A stretch of DNA of 64,000 nucleotides, taken from contig LNBX01000026.1 of assembly GCA_001567275.1 (NCBI GenBank), forward strand, positions 128,056 through 192,055. Direction: 5' to 3'. Position numbers and translations under genes: made by a program. How positions within the stretch are numbered: the first letter of the stretch is position 1; the number at the start of each line of letters is the position of its first letter. The stretch comes from Bacteroidetes bacterium OLB10. GTDB lineage: Bacteria > Bacteroidota > Bacteroidia > AKYH767-A > OLB10. This document shows, in pieces, positions 44,421 to 53,222 of the stretch. The notes under the pieces were generated by a model. That model saw only the letters and a list, made by a program, of their open reading frames with translations, did no database searches and was not told the origin of the DNA.

Positions 44421-46163
44421 ATGAAAGACCTCCTTACGCTAAACCGGTATTTTTATAAGTATCGGAAGAGAGCCATTCTTGGTATTCTGTTCGTACTGGC
44501 AGCCAATTACTTCGGTCTATTGCCGGCCCAGCTCACCCGCAAAGCACTCGATTTTGTTACCCGGCATCAGCATACTGTCCTTTCTGATTCTATGCAAACC
44601 ATCACTTTTTATGCACTGGCCATACTGGGAGTGGTATTTATTCGGGGGGTACTCATGTTTTTCATGCGTCAAACCATCATCGTCATGTCGCGGCATATCG
44701 AATATGATATGAAAAATGAAATTTATAATCAATATCAGAAGCTGGGTGCACGATTTTATTCCAATGCAAACACAGGCGACCTGATGAACCGCATCAGCGA
44801 AGATGTGAGCCGTGTGCGTATGTACACCGGACCTGCCATCATGTACACAGTGAATATTGTGGTGATGTTTATTCTGGTGTTTGTGGCGATGATACGCATA
44901 CACCCGGGTCTGACAGTTGTGGTATTGTTGCCATTGCCCGTTTTGGTGATGATGATTTATTATGTGGAAAACATCATCAACCGCCAGAGCGAAAAAGTGC
45001 AGGAATCGCTGAGCGATCTTTCAACGGTGACACAGGAAACATTTTCAGGAATCCGTATTATAAAGTCGTTTGCCAAAGAAGCCTTGTTCGGTTCTCTTTT
45101 CGAAAAAAGGGTACGTACTTATTTTAATCACAGCATGAAACTGGCAAGAGTAAATGCACTGTTCATGCCGGCCATTGTGCTGCTTGCAGGCATCAGCTCC
45201 ATTGCTGTAATTTATTATGGAGGAATATTGGTTAATCAGCATCAGATTACTTACGGTAACATTGCAGAATTTGTCATCTATCTTAACATGCTCATGTGGC
45301 CGGTTGGAATGTTGGGATGGATTATTACCATGGTGCAACGATCTGATGCCAGCCAGCGAAGAATTAATGAGTTTTTAAAATTGGAACCGGAAATTATTGA
45401 AGACTATTCAGCCATAACTGTTCATCAGCTTGAAAACATTCGTTTTAAAAATGTTGACTTTGAATACCACAACACCGATAAAAAAGTTCTTCAGGACATC
45501 AACCTCACTTTTCAGAAAGGAAAAATTGTGGCAATTGTTGGCAGCACGGGTTCAGGTAAAACAACATTAGCCAATCTGCTCGTAAGGTTGTATGATGTAA
45601 CAGGTGGAACCATCTTTGTTAACGATATTCCCATACAACAAATTAACCTGAGTGAATGGCGTAAATCCACAGGCTACATTACTCAGGACGTATTGCTTTT
45701 TTCTGATAGCATTGCCAACAACATTTCTTTTGGAATGCAGGAGGCTTCACGAGAAGAGATTGAAGCTGCTGCCAAAGATGCAATGGTCTATCAGGAAATA
45801 ATTCAGTTCAAAAAAGGATTTGAAACTATCCTTGGCGAAAGAGGTATTTCGCTCAGTGGCGGACAAAAACAAAGAGTTGCCATAGCTCGTGCCATTATAA
45901 AAAAGCCTCAGCTTCTTATTCTGGACGACTGTCTTTCGGCATTGGACACACATACAGAAGAGCAAATCATGTTAAATCTGTTGCCACAACTTAAACAAAG
46001 TATGACCCTGATTATTGGTCATCGTGTCTCATCGGTGAAATATGCAAATGAAATTTATGTGCTCGATGAAGGAAAAATCATTGAGCGTGGAACCCATGAA
46101 TCACTCATGGCAGCTAAGGGCTATTATGCCGGACTTGCACAAATACAAGCTGAGCAGAAATAA
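44421..46163 (+). CDS. ABC exporter (fused permease and ATPase)
   Basis: This 580-residue type I exporter has six membrane helices in the first ~310 residues, then a nucleotide-binding domain: Walker A GSTGSGKTT (about 373-381), signature LSGGQKQR (about 478-485) and Walker B LLILDD (about 497-502). It acts as a homo- or heterodimer to export lipids or drugs; the substrate is unknown. Nothing is missing. The divergent leucine-dehydrogenase promoter is close to its start. Confidence 0.9.
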   Translation: MKDLLTLNRYFYKYRKRAILGILFVLAANYFGLLPAQLTRKALDFVTRHQHTVLSDSMQTITFYALAILGVVFIRGVLMFFMRQTIIVMSRHIEYDMKNEIYNQYQKLGARFYSNANTGDLMNRISEDVSRVRMYTGPAIMYTVNIVVMFILVFVAMIRIHPGLTVVVLLPLPVLVMMIYYVENIINRQSEKVQESLSDLSTVTQETFSGIRIIKSFAKEALFGSLFEKRVRTYFNHSMKLARVNALFMPAIVLLAGISSIAVIYYGGILVNQHQITYGNIAEFVIYLNMLMWPVGMLGWIITMVQRSDASQRRINEFLKLEPEIIEDYSAITVHQLENIRFKNVDFEYHNTDKKVLQDINLTFQKGKIVAIVGSTGSGKTTLANLLVRLYDVTGGTIFVNDIPIQQINLSEWRKSTGYITQDVLLFSDSIANNISFGMQEASREEIEAAAKDAMVYQEIIQFKKGFETILGERGISLSGGQKQRVAIARAIIKKPQLLILDDCLSALDTHTEEQIMLNLLPQLKQSMTLIIGHRVSSVKYANEIYVLDEGKIIERGTHESLMAAKGYYAGLAQIQAEQK

Positions 46164-46231
46164 CAAACAGGAAAATTCTCTTAAGATTAAATTTGGCAGA
46201 GTAAATCGGATTCTGTTTTTTTGTCGCTGTT

Positions 46232-47065
46232 ATGTCTGTTTACATTGCCATACGTTGCAAGGTCATCCCCGTAAATCCATTTTCAGAGATTCTGATTGCT
46301 CAGTTAGCTGACATAGGCTTTGAAATGTTTGAAGAAAACGACAATGGTTTTGACGGATATATTCGTAAAGAAAATTTTTACAAAGAACAGTTAAATGAAA
46401 TTGACTATCTGCAGGAAAATGAATTGTGCAGTGTATCATGGCAACTGGAAGAGATTGAAAGCATCAACTGGAACGAAGAGTGGGAACGAAATTTTACTCC
46501 GGTAGAGGTTAAAGGTGTGTATATACGCGCACCTTTTCATCCTGAAAAAAAAGACATCAAAATGGAAATTATCATTCAGCCGAAAATGTCGTTTGGTACA
46601 GGTCATCATGCTACCACAGCCATGATGATAGAACAAATGCTTGAAATGAATTTTCAGAAAAAAGAAATTTTGGACATGGGATGCGGCTCAGGTATTCTGA
46701 GTATTGCAGCTTCAAAAATGGGTGCAGAAAATGTTACTGCTATTGATAATGATCCGAATTGTGTGCTCAACTCCATTGAAAATATTGAAACCAACAAAAC
46801 AAAAAATATACATGTTGCAGAAGGTGATGCCAATTCACTTTCAGGAATGAAGTTTGATATTATTCTGGCCAACATCAACAGAAATATTTTGCTGAGAGAT
46901 ATTGAGCAATATGTGAAAGCTATGAAACAGGATGCATTGCTGCTGGTAAGCGGATTTTTGAAAGAAGACGAAGCTGTCATCACATCTTCTTTCAGCAAAT
47001 TTAATCTGCAAAAAGTAAAACAACTTTCCAAGGGCGACTGGAGTGCTGTTCTTTACAAACGCTGA
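46232..47065 (+). CDS. prmA: Ribosomal protein L11 methyltransferase
   Basis: This 277-residue protein shows PrmA's SAM-binding LDMGCGSGILSIAA (147-160), FGTGHHATTAMM (121-132) and ILANINRNIL. It trimethylates L11. The N-terminal ~110 residues are the substrate-recognition domain. The stop lies 9 bp before the MFS ATG. Family assignment is firm. Confidence 0.92.
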   Translation: MSVYIAIRCKVIPVNPFSEILIAQLADIGFEMFEENDNGFDGYIRKENFYKEQLNEIDYLQENELCSVSWQLEEIESINWNEEWERNFTPVEVKGVYIRAPFHPEKKDIKMEIIIQPKMSFGTGHHATTAMMIEQMLEMNFQKKEILDMGCGSGILSIAASKMGAENVTAIDNDPNCVLNSIENIETNKTKNIHVAEGDANSLSGMKFDIILANINRNILLRDIEQYVKAMKQDALLLVSGFLKEDEAVITSSFSKFNLQKVKQLSKGDWSAVLYKR

Positions 47066-47074
47066 GTGATTTTT

Positions 47075-48338
47075 ATGAGCACAAAACAAGGAATCAAAAA
47101 TCCGTTAAACATTATTGTTGTTGTGGCGGCTTTAGGTTATTTTGTTGACATCTACGACTTACTTTTATTTGGAATTGTACGCACACCCAGCCTGAACGGA
47201 TTAGGAATTACCGACCCTGAACTTGTGACTGAATATGGATTGAAGCTGATGAGTTACCAGATGATAGGCATGCTTATAGGTGGTTTGCTCTGGGGAATTA
47301 TGGGCGATAAGCGAGGAAGAGTGTCGGTGTTGTTTGGGTCAATCATTGTTTATTCGTTAGCCAACATTGCAAATGCATTTGTAAGAGAAATTGCAGATAC
47401 TTTTTCGATGAGTATTATTGATACTTACACTATGTTGCGGTTCATTGCAGGCCTGGGCCTGGCAGGAGAGTTAGGTGCAGGAATTACATTGGTAAACGAA
47501 ACCATGACAAAAGAACATCGCGGCTACGGCACTATGATTGTTGTTGCATTCGGGTTGTTAGGTGCTGTTTTTGCCAATATACTCGGTCATTTTATTCAAT
47601 GGCAAACTTCGTATATCATTGGTGGAATTATGGGTCTGATTTTGTTATTTCTTCGGCTTGGAGTGTATGAAAGCGGAATGTTTAAAGACTTACAGACAAG
47701 CAAACAAAGCCGTGGAAATCTCTTGCTTTTATTCAACAACAGAAAACGTTTTTGTTACTTATCTGAGCAGCATTGCTGTTGGTGTGCCTATATGGTATAT
47801 GGTGGGTATTCTGGTAGTGTTCTCTCCTGAAGTTGCAGCATACTATGGCATAGAAGGAATTAAAGCAGGCGATGCCATCATGTATTGTTATATTGCTTTA
47901 TGTCTGGGCGATTTTACAAGTGCTTATTTAAGTCAGGTTTGGAAAAGCAGAAAAAAAGCATTGCTTATATTTTTAATAATCTCTTCCATCATTACTCCTC
48001 TCTATCTCTTTTTTATTAATGGTGCTTCTACTGAATTATTCTATTTTGTTTGTGGGCTGATAGGTTTTGCATCAGGATACTGGGCTGTATTTGTAACATC
48101 AGCATCGGAGCAATTTGGGACCAATCTTCGTGCAACTGTAACCACCACAGTGCCAAATATGGTAAGAGGATCGCTGGCAATACTTACAGCAATGGTAACC
48201 TTTTTAAGAGAGCAAATGGCTATGAATATGATTCTTGCTATCTTCGCAGTTGGAATATTTTCGTTTGCAATAGCCTTTCTTTCTTTATACGGCATTAAGG
48301 AATCTTATGCAAACGATCTTGATTTTATAGAAAATTAG
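47075..48338 (+). CDS. MFS transporter, frameshifted at T5
   Basis: A sugar-porter-like MFS protein of about 420 residues read in two pieces. The first (from ATG 47075) has LGYFVDIYDLLLFGIV, GLLWGIMGDKRGRVSVL and LAGELGAGITLVNETMTKEHRG. After T5 at 47749-47753 the frame fails (stop 47828), but one T fewer continues as NRKRFVTYLSSIAVGVPIWY in the second frame to 48338. The second piece holds the last membrane helices and SAYLSQVWKSRKKAL. All 12 helices are then accounted for. Metabolite/H+ symport is likely. The break may be a sequencing error. Confidence 0.82.
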
Positions 48339-48342
48339 TAAG

Positions 48343-48705
48343 ATGTCTAAAAAAACTTTAGTGATAGGAGCTTCAGAAAATCCTGCACGTTATTCAAATA
48401 AAGCTATTCACAAACTTCGGTTTTTCGATCATCCTGTGGTTGCCTTAGGCTCCAAACCTGGAAAAGTGGATGATGTAATTATCGAAACCGAACACAAAGC
48501 TTTTGAAGGTATTGATACCGTTACCATTTATCTGAATGCACAGAATCAAAAATCATTGGAAGAATACATTCTATCATTGAAACCCAATCGCATTATTTTT
48601 AATCCCGGTGCTGAAAATCCGGAATTTAAATATCGTGCAGAAAAACTTAATATTGAATGTGAAGAGGCATGCACCCTGGTAATGCTTACCGTGGGAGGTT
48701 ATTGA
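48343..48705 (+). CDS. CoA-binding (YccU-like) protein
   Basis: This 120-residue Rossmann-fold protein starts KKTLVIGASENPARYSNKAIHKL and has TVTIYLNAQNQ and RIIFNPGAENPEFK, the YccU-type CoA-binding domain. It starts 4 bp after the MFS stop, so they are probably co-transcribed. Its last bases overlap the convergent 48699 gene. Role unknown. Confidence 0.82.
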   Translation: MSKKTLVIGASENPARYSNKAIHKLRFFDHPVVALGSKPGKVDDVIIETEHKAFEGIDTVTIYLNAQNQKSLEEYILSLKPNRIIFNPGAENPEFKYRAEKLNIECEEACTLVMLTVGGY

Positions 48706-48992
48706 TTATCGTTGCTGCCAACAGGCTCTTTCAGTTCTTTCTTTTTGCTCTCACTGTTTGGAGCAGTTCCTACCCTCTTTATGCATCTGGGATTTTTGGA
48801 TGGTGAAGAAGTCAACTGTTGAGTTCCCGGACGTGCTTCTGTTTTTGGAATATAAATAACCGGAGTATTATTTATCTGCTTCACCTCAACAGCTTTGTTG
48901 GAAGTTTGCATAGTACGTACCTGATTCTGCCCAAAGGACTCAGAAACCATTGCTTGAAATAAAAGAAATAATATAAATGTAAAAACCTTCAT
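48699..48992 (-). CDS. Small exported protein of unknown function
   Basis: With ATG at 48992 this is a 97-residue protein with a signal peptide (MKVFTFILFLLFQAM, cleavage near SFGQ) and a low-complexity, proline- and lysine-rich mature part ending in KKKELKEPVGSNDNQ. A start at 49016 adds eight residues. It overlaps the CoA-binding gene by 7 bp in opposite direction, and I recognise no family. Confidence 0.55.
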   Translation of the reverse strand: MKVFTFILFLLFQAMVSESFGQNQVRTMQTSNKAVEVKQINNTPVIYIPKTEARPGTQQLTSSPSKNPRCIKRVGTAPNSESKKKELKEPVGSNDNQ

Positions 48993-49040
48993 AATACACC
49001 TCCTTACAGAGAGCAAAGATAGCCAAACGCAGTGAAATTA

Positions 49041-50372
49041 CTATGAATGATATTCATCAGGAAACTCAATACTAAAAATGGTACCTTTATGTTCTTCAGA
49101 TTCAACTGTAATGTTTATACGGTGGTAATCAGAAATGGTTTTAACAATTGCAAGACCTAAGCCATAACTGGATTCCGTTGTCTTTTTAAACTTCTTAAAC
49201 CTGTCAAAAATATATGGAATATTTTCCTTGGCTATACCTACTCCCGAGTCCCTGATATCAACCACATATTTGTTGTTACGGAACGAACTTCCAATTTCAA
49301 TTTTTCCATTCTCAACGTTATACTTTATTGCATTGTTGATGATGTTATTGAACAAAGTGTAAAGTAAATCTTTATTGGCTTTGTGAAAAGTAAATTCATC
49401 CAGATGATGTACATATAATTTCAGATTCTTTGACCCCAATCGTTCCTGCATTTCTTCGGCAATTTCTTCAAGCAGACTTTTAATGTTAACAGATTCATTA
49501 CGTAAAAACTGTTCATTATCAATTCTCGAAATCATCAATAAGGAGCGGATTACCTTACTCATGCGGTTTAGTTTACGTATGGAATCTTCAATCTTGTCTG
49601 CAACTTCATCATTCAGATTGTCATCCATCAGCATATTCTCAAACCTTGATTTCAGAATGGAAATGGGCGTTTGAAGTTCGTGAGAAACATTGGTAATAAA
49701 TTCCTTTTCATTCAGGAATGCATCTTTGATGCGCTTCATCAGTGCTGTAAGACTTTCATCAAGTGATTTAAATTCAGTAGTGGAAGTTTTTACCGGTTCA
49801 TCATTAAAATGAACAGGATCTTTGGTTCCCTTCAGTTTATTCTCCACAATATTATTCAGCGGACGAAGCAGCAATTGCACATAACCAATATCCACAAAAA
49901 TTGAAATTAACACAGTAATAATGGTTGCCCACAATGCAACCTTGGTGATAGTAGCTTTGAGTTTGTCTAACGAATCAATCCCTTCACCAATCTGTAAACT
50001 GTAAATCTGGTTGTCGTAAATAAAAGGCTGTCTGATGATACGGTGATTTAATTTTTCACCGTCAATTTCCCATTGTTCATTGGCAATAACGGTAGGTTTA
50101 ATATCCTTCATTCCTGAAAGAGGTTCTATCAGAATAAACTCTTCTTTAAGGATATTATAGCTTTCAAAAGTACAATCTGATTCGCGGACAATATCGTTGA
50201 GTCCACCCTTCTCGATAATCCGAAGCACTTTGGCAGTGCGTGCTTTGAGACGATGATCAATATGATTGTACACCACACGCTCTACCAAAAAAGGCATCAA
50301 CGCTCCGAATGCAAGCAACACCAGTGCTTTACTCAGAGCGTTGTAAATAGCAAGCTTTAACTGTAACTTCAT
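49041..50372 (-). CDS. Sensor histidine kinase
   Basis: This 443-residue protein has two membrane helices bracketing an exported sensor region (about residues 36-140), a dimerisation/H-box NVSHELQTPISIL with H231 from the chosen start, and a C-terminal ATPase domain (NNIINNAIKYNVENG, DSGVGIAKENIP, SYGLGLAIVKTI). It pairs with the response regulator; the kinase ATG (50372) lies 18 bp after the regulator's stop. The signal is unknown. Confidence 0.9.
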   Translation of the reverse strand: MKLQLKLAIYNALSKALVLLAFGALMPFLVERVVYNHIDHRLKARTAKVLRIIEKGGLNDIVRESDCTFESYNILKEEFILIEPLSGMKDIKPTVIANEQWEIDGEKLNHRIIRQPFIYDNQIYSLQIGEGIDSLDKLKATITKVALWATIITVLISIFVDIGYVQLLLRPLNNIVENKLKGTKDPVHFNDEPVKTSTTEFKSLDESLTALMKRIKDAFLNEKEFITNVSHELQTPISILKSRFENMLMDDNLNDEVADKIEDSIRKLNRMSKVIRSLLMISRIDNEQFLRNESVNIKSLLEEIAEEMQERLGSKNLKLYVHHLDEFTFHKANKDLLYTLFNNIINNAIKYNVENGKIEIGSSFRNNKYVVDIRDSGVGIAKENIPYIFDRFKKFKKTTESSYGLGLAIVKTISDYHRINITVESEEHKGTIFSIEFPDEYHS

Positions 50373-50389
50373 TACCGCATGGGCATTTT

Positions 50390-51067
50390 TTATTGAATAT
50401 TGAGGCGGTAACCTATTCCGCGAACCGTTTCGAACCAATCTATTGTACTGTGTGCTGCAAGCTTTTTCCGAAGGTTTTTCACGTGCACATCAATATAATT
50501 TGAATCGTAATCATCATCCATCACATCACCCCAGATATGCTCTGTAAGCTGTGAACGTGAAAGCACTCTGTTTTTATGCATGGCTAAATAATGCAACAAA
50601 TCAAATTCTTTTTTTGTTAGAACCACAGGAGTACCATCATAGTTTAATGTGCGGTTCTGATAATCCATAATAAATCCATTGATGTCAATGGTCTGAACTT
50701 TTAATCCATGCTTACGTCTGAGAATAGCCTGCATACGTGCATTCAATTCGGGTAATGAAAATGGTTTTGCCAGATAATCATCAGCACCTAAATCGAGTCC
50801 GTGAATTTTATCGTCTGTTTCGCTGCGTGCAGTGAGAACAATAAATGCACTGTCCACATTATTGTTTTTAGCTTCCTTAAGGATTTCAAATCCATTGGTA
50901 TCGGGCAAACCGATGTCTAATAAAACAAAATCGTAAGAGTTGACTGCTACCATTTCTGAAGCCTTTGAACCTGTAAAAGCTACATCGCAATGAAAACCTT
51001 GCTTGGTGAGATAAATTTCAATTTCGTGTGACAGACTGCGTTCGTCTTCAATGATTAATACGTTCAT
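50390..51067 (-). CDS. OmpR-family response regulator
   Basis: This 225-residue protein has a receiver domain with phospho-acceptor D51 (LLDIGLPDTNG) and K100-area LAKPFSLPEL, and a winged-helix DNA-binding domain ending LRKKLAAHSTIDWFETVRGIGYRL. It is first in a two-gene operon with the kinase. A -7 box lies 51 bp upstream. Confidence 0.93.
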   Translation of the reverse strand: MNVLIIEDERSLSHEIEIYLTKQGFHCDVAFTGSKASEMVAVNSYDFVLLDIGLPDTNGFEILKEAKNNNVDSAFIVLTARSETDDKIHGLDLGADDYLAKPFSLPELNARMQAILRRKHGLKVQTIDINGFIMDYQNRTLNYDGTPVVLTKKEFDLLHYLAMHKNRVLSRSQLTEHIWGDVMDDDYDSNYIDVHVKNLRKKLAAHSTIDWFETVRGIGYRLNIQ

Positions 51068-51117
51068 AATTCTGATGTGTTAAGATGTTAAAATTATAAA
51101 ATTCATAAACATGAAGA

Positions 51118-51125
51118 CAAATATA
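51118..51125 (-). promoter_or_regulatory. -7 box for the two-component operon
   Basis: TATATTTG on the minus strand, a perfect match, 50 nt from the response-regulator start. Confidence 0.5.
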
Positions 51126-51144
51126 TTGCCGTTTTATTCCGACT

Positions 51145-52325
51145 TTATTTTTTATCCAAACAGTTCAGTATTATTTCACATGAATGTTGAATGATGTCGT
51201 CAGTAATATTGAGTGGCGGTGCTATGCGCATACTCTGTGGAGCAAACAAAAACCAGTCGGTAAAAACTCCTTCCTGCACAAAAGCATCAATATATTTTTG
51301 CATGATTGTGCAGTATCAAATTCAACGGCAAGCAGCAGTCCTTTTCCCGAAATGGAAAGAATTTTCTCATGTTGAAGCATTTTTCGGAAAAGTTTTTCTT
51401 TCTCTTTGGCCTTCAGATAAATTTTGCTTTCAGCAATTTCTTTTAAAGAAGCATAAGCTGCTGCACAACTCACCGGATGTCCGCCAAAAGTGGTTAGGTG
51501 ACCGAGAACGGGATTATGGGTCAGGACACTCATAATTTCTTTAGAAGAAACAAATGCACCTAAAGGCATTCCTCCACCAAGTGCTTTGCCCAGAATAATT
51601 ACATCAGGTTGTATGGCATATTCTTCAAAGGCAAATAAACTTCCTGTGCGTCCGATTCCTGTCTGACATTCATCAATAATAAGAAGAGCACCGTTTTCTC
51701 TGCAACGTTTTGCAACAGACTGCACCAGCTCCTGCGGCAACACCTTGCATCCCTCCTCACCTTTTACAAGTTCCAAAATCACACAAGCTGTCTGAGGTGA
51801 TATTAAGTTCAAATCCGGCTTTTGTCTGTCAATAAATTTTATCCCCGGAAGAAGTGGTCTGAAAGCCGAGGTAAAATACTCATCACTCATAAGACTCAAA
51901 GCTCCCTGTGTGCTGCCATGATATGCATTCTTAAATGCAATTATCTCATTTCTTCCCGTAAAGCGTTTTGCAAGTTTCATGGCACCTTCCACAGCTTCGG
52001 CTCCGGAATTTACGAAGTAGGTACAGTTCAACTGAGGTGGCAATAACTCATCAAGCAGTTTTGCCAGTTGCGTTTGCGGACTTTCTATCAGCTCGCCATA
52101 AACCATAATGTGCATGTATTTATCGAGTTGATTTTTTATGGCTTCCTTCACCAAAGGATGGTTATGTCCCAGATTGCAAACCGATATCCCTGAAATTAAA
52201 TCAATATATTTTTTCCCGTCACTGTCATATAAAAAACAACCCTCCGCTTTTTCTATATGCAAAGCAAGCGGGCTGGGGCTGGTTTGCGCAACATGCTGAA
52301 GAAATAGTTGACGTTGGCTTATCAT
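51145..52325 (-). CDS. Class III aminotransferase, frameshifted near its end
   Basis: A PLP-dependent transaminase of about 393 residues (MISQRQLFLQHV start at 52325). DECQTGIGRTGSLFAFEEYAIQ and LGKALGGGMPLGAF hold the PLP Asp and the Schiff-base Lys. The observed frame stops at 51222 with an unrelated end, but inserting one A at the A5 on the minus strand (plus 51295-51299) continues as KKYIDAFVQEGVFTDWF, APQSMRIAPPLNITDDIIQ and a stop at 51145-51147, which is the family's C-terminus. Substrate (acetylornithine, 4-aminobutyrate or other) is not decided. It starts 1 bp after inositol monophosphatase. Confidence 0.82.
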
Positions 52326-52326
52326 A

Positions 52327-53121
52327 TTAGTGGTTGAAACATTTTTTGATGACTTCCATAAACTCATTATAAACCGAGAAATTGGTAGCAACCAATTCGG
52401 CACCGAATAAAAAATTATTCTGCCCTGAAAAATCAGACACCCTACCTCCTGCTTCCTTTACCAGCAAAGCCCCTCCTGCCACATCCCATGCATTGAGTCC
52501 GTACTCGAAGAAACCATCCAATCGTCCACATGCTGTGTAAGCAAGGTCGGCTGCTGCTGAGCCCAACCTTCTTATTCCTCTGGTATTTCGCATGCAATAA
52601 TCAAACACTTTCATGTATTCTTCCATATGTGAGTAATCAGTGTAAGGGAAACCGGTAGCAAGCAAGGTATGCTGCAACGAAGGTGTAGAAGTAACAGCAA
52701 TGCGTTTGCCATTCATATAAGCTCCTCCTTTATGCCATCCGTAAAAACATTCGTTGAAATTAATTTCAAGTACCACACCTATCTCTAATTTCTCAGCTGA
52801 CATAAGTGCAATGCTTACGCAATAACAAGGAAGCCCATGAATGAAATTAGTAGTGCCATCCAATGGGTCAATAATCCAGTTATACTCTTTATCACTTCTT
52901 GCTACGGTTGATTCTTCAGTAATAAACCCTGCCTCAGGGAAAATTTTTCCGAGTCTGTCAACAAGAATTTTTTCAGAAGTTTTATCTACGTAACTCACCA
53001 GGTCATGCAATCCTTTATGTTCAACTTTTGATTTGTCGAACGTCAAACTTTCTTTTCTGATAAAATCAGAGGCTTCCTGTGCTGCTTCGCAGGTTTGCTT
53101 TGTAATAAGTCCGAAATTCAT
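52327..53121 (-). CDS. Inositol monophosphatase family protein
   Basis: This 264-residue protein has the Mg-binding motifs EEST (E69, E70), WIIDPLDGTTNFIHG (D85, D88) and WDVAGGALLVKEAGG, as in SuhB/IMPase. It hydrolyses inositol- or sugar-phosphates. It is transcribed with the aminotransferase that follows with a 1-bp gap. The physiological substrate is unknown in this group. Confidence 0.92.
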   Translation of the reverse strand: MNFGLITKQTCEAAQEASDFIRKESLTFDKSKVEHKGLHDLVSYVDKTSEKILVDRLGKIFPEAGFITEESTVARSDKEYNWIIDPLDGTTNFIHGLPCYCVSIALMSAEKLEIGVVLEINFNECFYGWHKGGAYMNGKRIAVTSTPSLQHTLLATGFPYTDYSHMEEYMKVFDYCMRNTRGIRRLGSAAADLAYTACGRLDGFFEYGLNAWDVAGGALLVKEAGGRVSDFSGQNNFLFGAELVATNFSVYNEFMEVIKKCFNH

Positions 53122-53222
53122 TTCTCAACTTAAATATGTTTACAAAAGAAAAGAAAATATGCTCTCAAATAACTAAGGTGATACAACATTATTGCACTGA
53201 TGCTGAAATGAAATTGTGCAGA

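Noticed and set aside
47658-48338. Second MFS half as a separate gene
   Set aside because: It has no plausible own start and continues the first half exactly after a T5 run.
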